IMG/VR virus record: IMGVR_UViG_3300032223_000149
Span: 1-22,257 of that record
DNA length: 22,257 nucleotides
DNA from: a virus
Strand: one strand, 5' to 3'
Each line of letters opens with the position of its first letter. The first letter of the stretch is position 1. Made by a program: the position numbers and the translations under genes. This document shows positions 21,610 through 22,257 of the stretch, in pieces. Under the pieces are notes generated by a model, which did no database searches, was not told the DNA's origin, and saw nothing but the letters and a program-made list of their open reading frames with translations.

Positions 21610-22257
21610 TTAAGCTGCGATACGGCAGGCCAACTCAGGATAGAGAGGCGCCCAACCATACAAGACATCAAGACGGGTTGGAATTGAGTCGTTATTGATG
21701 GTGTACTGACGCACAACACGCATAGACAGACCGATTTCCTTATCGCTTGCACGACCAGCAAAGTGAACGCCATCAGGCAGTTCCAAGTCAGCGACTGCAA
21801 GCGTAAACGCATTGCGGTGCATCATAATGTTTTGCGGGGAGGCCACGCCGGTGTTGTTAAACGCCGTAATGTTTTGCGAACCGCTAGAGGTAACGCTAAC
21901 GTTTTGGAATTGACCAGCAGTGATAACTGCGGGAGAAACCGTTACGTTAGTAGCGCCAGTGCCGACAGTCGTGGTGGACAGAACTACGAAGTTACGCAGC
22001 TTGCCATACGATTGACGATTCTGTGGGTTGACAGCGTAAACACCAGGGATGGTGAAAGTGTCGCCAGCATTCAGAGTTGATGCCGAAGAAGCGGTCATAG
22101 ACAAAGTGCTGCTGTAAGCCCAACCAGAGGACAAGAAGCCAGTAGCCGTTGTTACGTTGATTGCAATGGTGTTTGCGCTCCACGAACCAAAGGTTTGGCT
22201 TACAACGTTCTGGTCTAGTTTCCAGTTAACGCCAGCGGAATCACGACCCATCAAGCC
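21610..22257 (-). CDS. P22-type major coat protein, C-terminal half (5' end cut)
   Basis: The frame is open to the right edge, so the gene starts outside. The visible 215 residues compare with about 430 in P22 gp5. The end is characteristic: MHRNAFTLAVADLELPDGVH, FAGRASDKEIGLSMRVVRQY, DSIPTRLDVLYGWAPLYPEL, ACRIAA. The segment before it (SANTIAINVTTATGF, LNAGDTFTIPGVYAVNPQNR, Thr/Val-rich strands) is consistent with the inserted I-domain region of P22-like coat proteins. It assembles the icosahedral head. It is the first visible gene of the late block, with scaffold, portal and terminase expected just beyond the window. Confidence 0.9.
   Translation of the reverse strand, partial: GLMGRDSAGVNWKLDQNVVSQTFGSWSANTIAINVTTATGFLSSGWAYSSTLSMTASSASTLNAGDTFTIPGVYAVNPQNRQSYGKLRNFVVLSTTTVGTGATNVTVSPAVITAGQFQNVSVTSSGSQNITAFNNTGVASPQNIMMHRNAFTLAVADLELPDGVHFAGRASDKEIGLSMRVVRQYTINNDSIPTRLDVLYGWAPLYPELACRIAA

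Overview
The window is a piece of a tailed-phage genome of the P22-like podovirus type, either a free phage or a prophage. It probably infects a Gram-negative bacterium. The evidence is a recognisable P22 set (coat protein, gp4-like tail accessory factor, gp10-like tail/DNA-stabilisation protein, gp7/gp20/gp16-like ejection proteins), a family-24 lysozyme without a signal peptide, and holin-like membrane proteins. I see no integrase, tRNA, rRNA, CRISPR array or insertion sequence. The host cannot be named from this sequence alone; the fibre families look like those common in aquatic phages.

Layout. Positions 1-714 carry three small plus-strand genes, the first cut by the window edge and the third with a winged-helix look. 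They converge on one long minus-strand late block running from 22257 down to 662. In transcription order this block holds: the C-terminal half of a P22-type coat protein (cut by the right edge); a 144-aa head-associated protein followed by a good intrinsic terminator (about 21096-21139) and a possible promoter; two small structural proteins; a 10-kb block of fibre and adhesin genes (17405-20281 down to 12011) interrupted by a GIY-YIG homing endonuclease; two small proteins; gp4-like and gp10-like tail genes; a small protein; three large putative ejection proteins; a short collar-type fibre; and a lysis cassette (XhlA-like protein, an amber-interrupted membrane protein, three-segment holin, small Cys protein, lysozyme).

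Almost all late genes abut or overlap by 1-4 bases (ATGA or TAATG junctions), so expression is probably polycistronic and translationally coupled. Several genes were too short for a standard ORF list and were found by hand: 2272-2442 (56 aa), 11870-12004 (44 aa), 12382-12546 (54 aa) and a 10-codon fibre remnant at 14271-14303. Several starts were also moved to the ATG that forms the overlap. No stretch longer than about 100 bases lacks a gene.

The most interesting points are: (1) an in-frame amber codon at 2198-2200 inside a lysis-region gene; (2) a homing endonuclease inserted after codon 9 of a fibre gene, leaving a decayed copy of the gene start upstream of the intact gene; (3) one roughly 60-residue beta-repeat module inserted once in the gp4-like protein and twice in the gp10-like protein; (4) a large fibre block between coat and gp4, where P22 has none; and (5) a marked AT-rich shift over two of the ejection genes. 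No wholly new system with a clear mechanism is evident; the anomalies above are the candidates.
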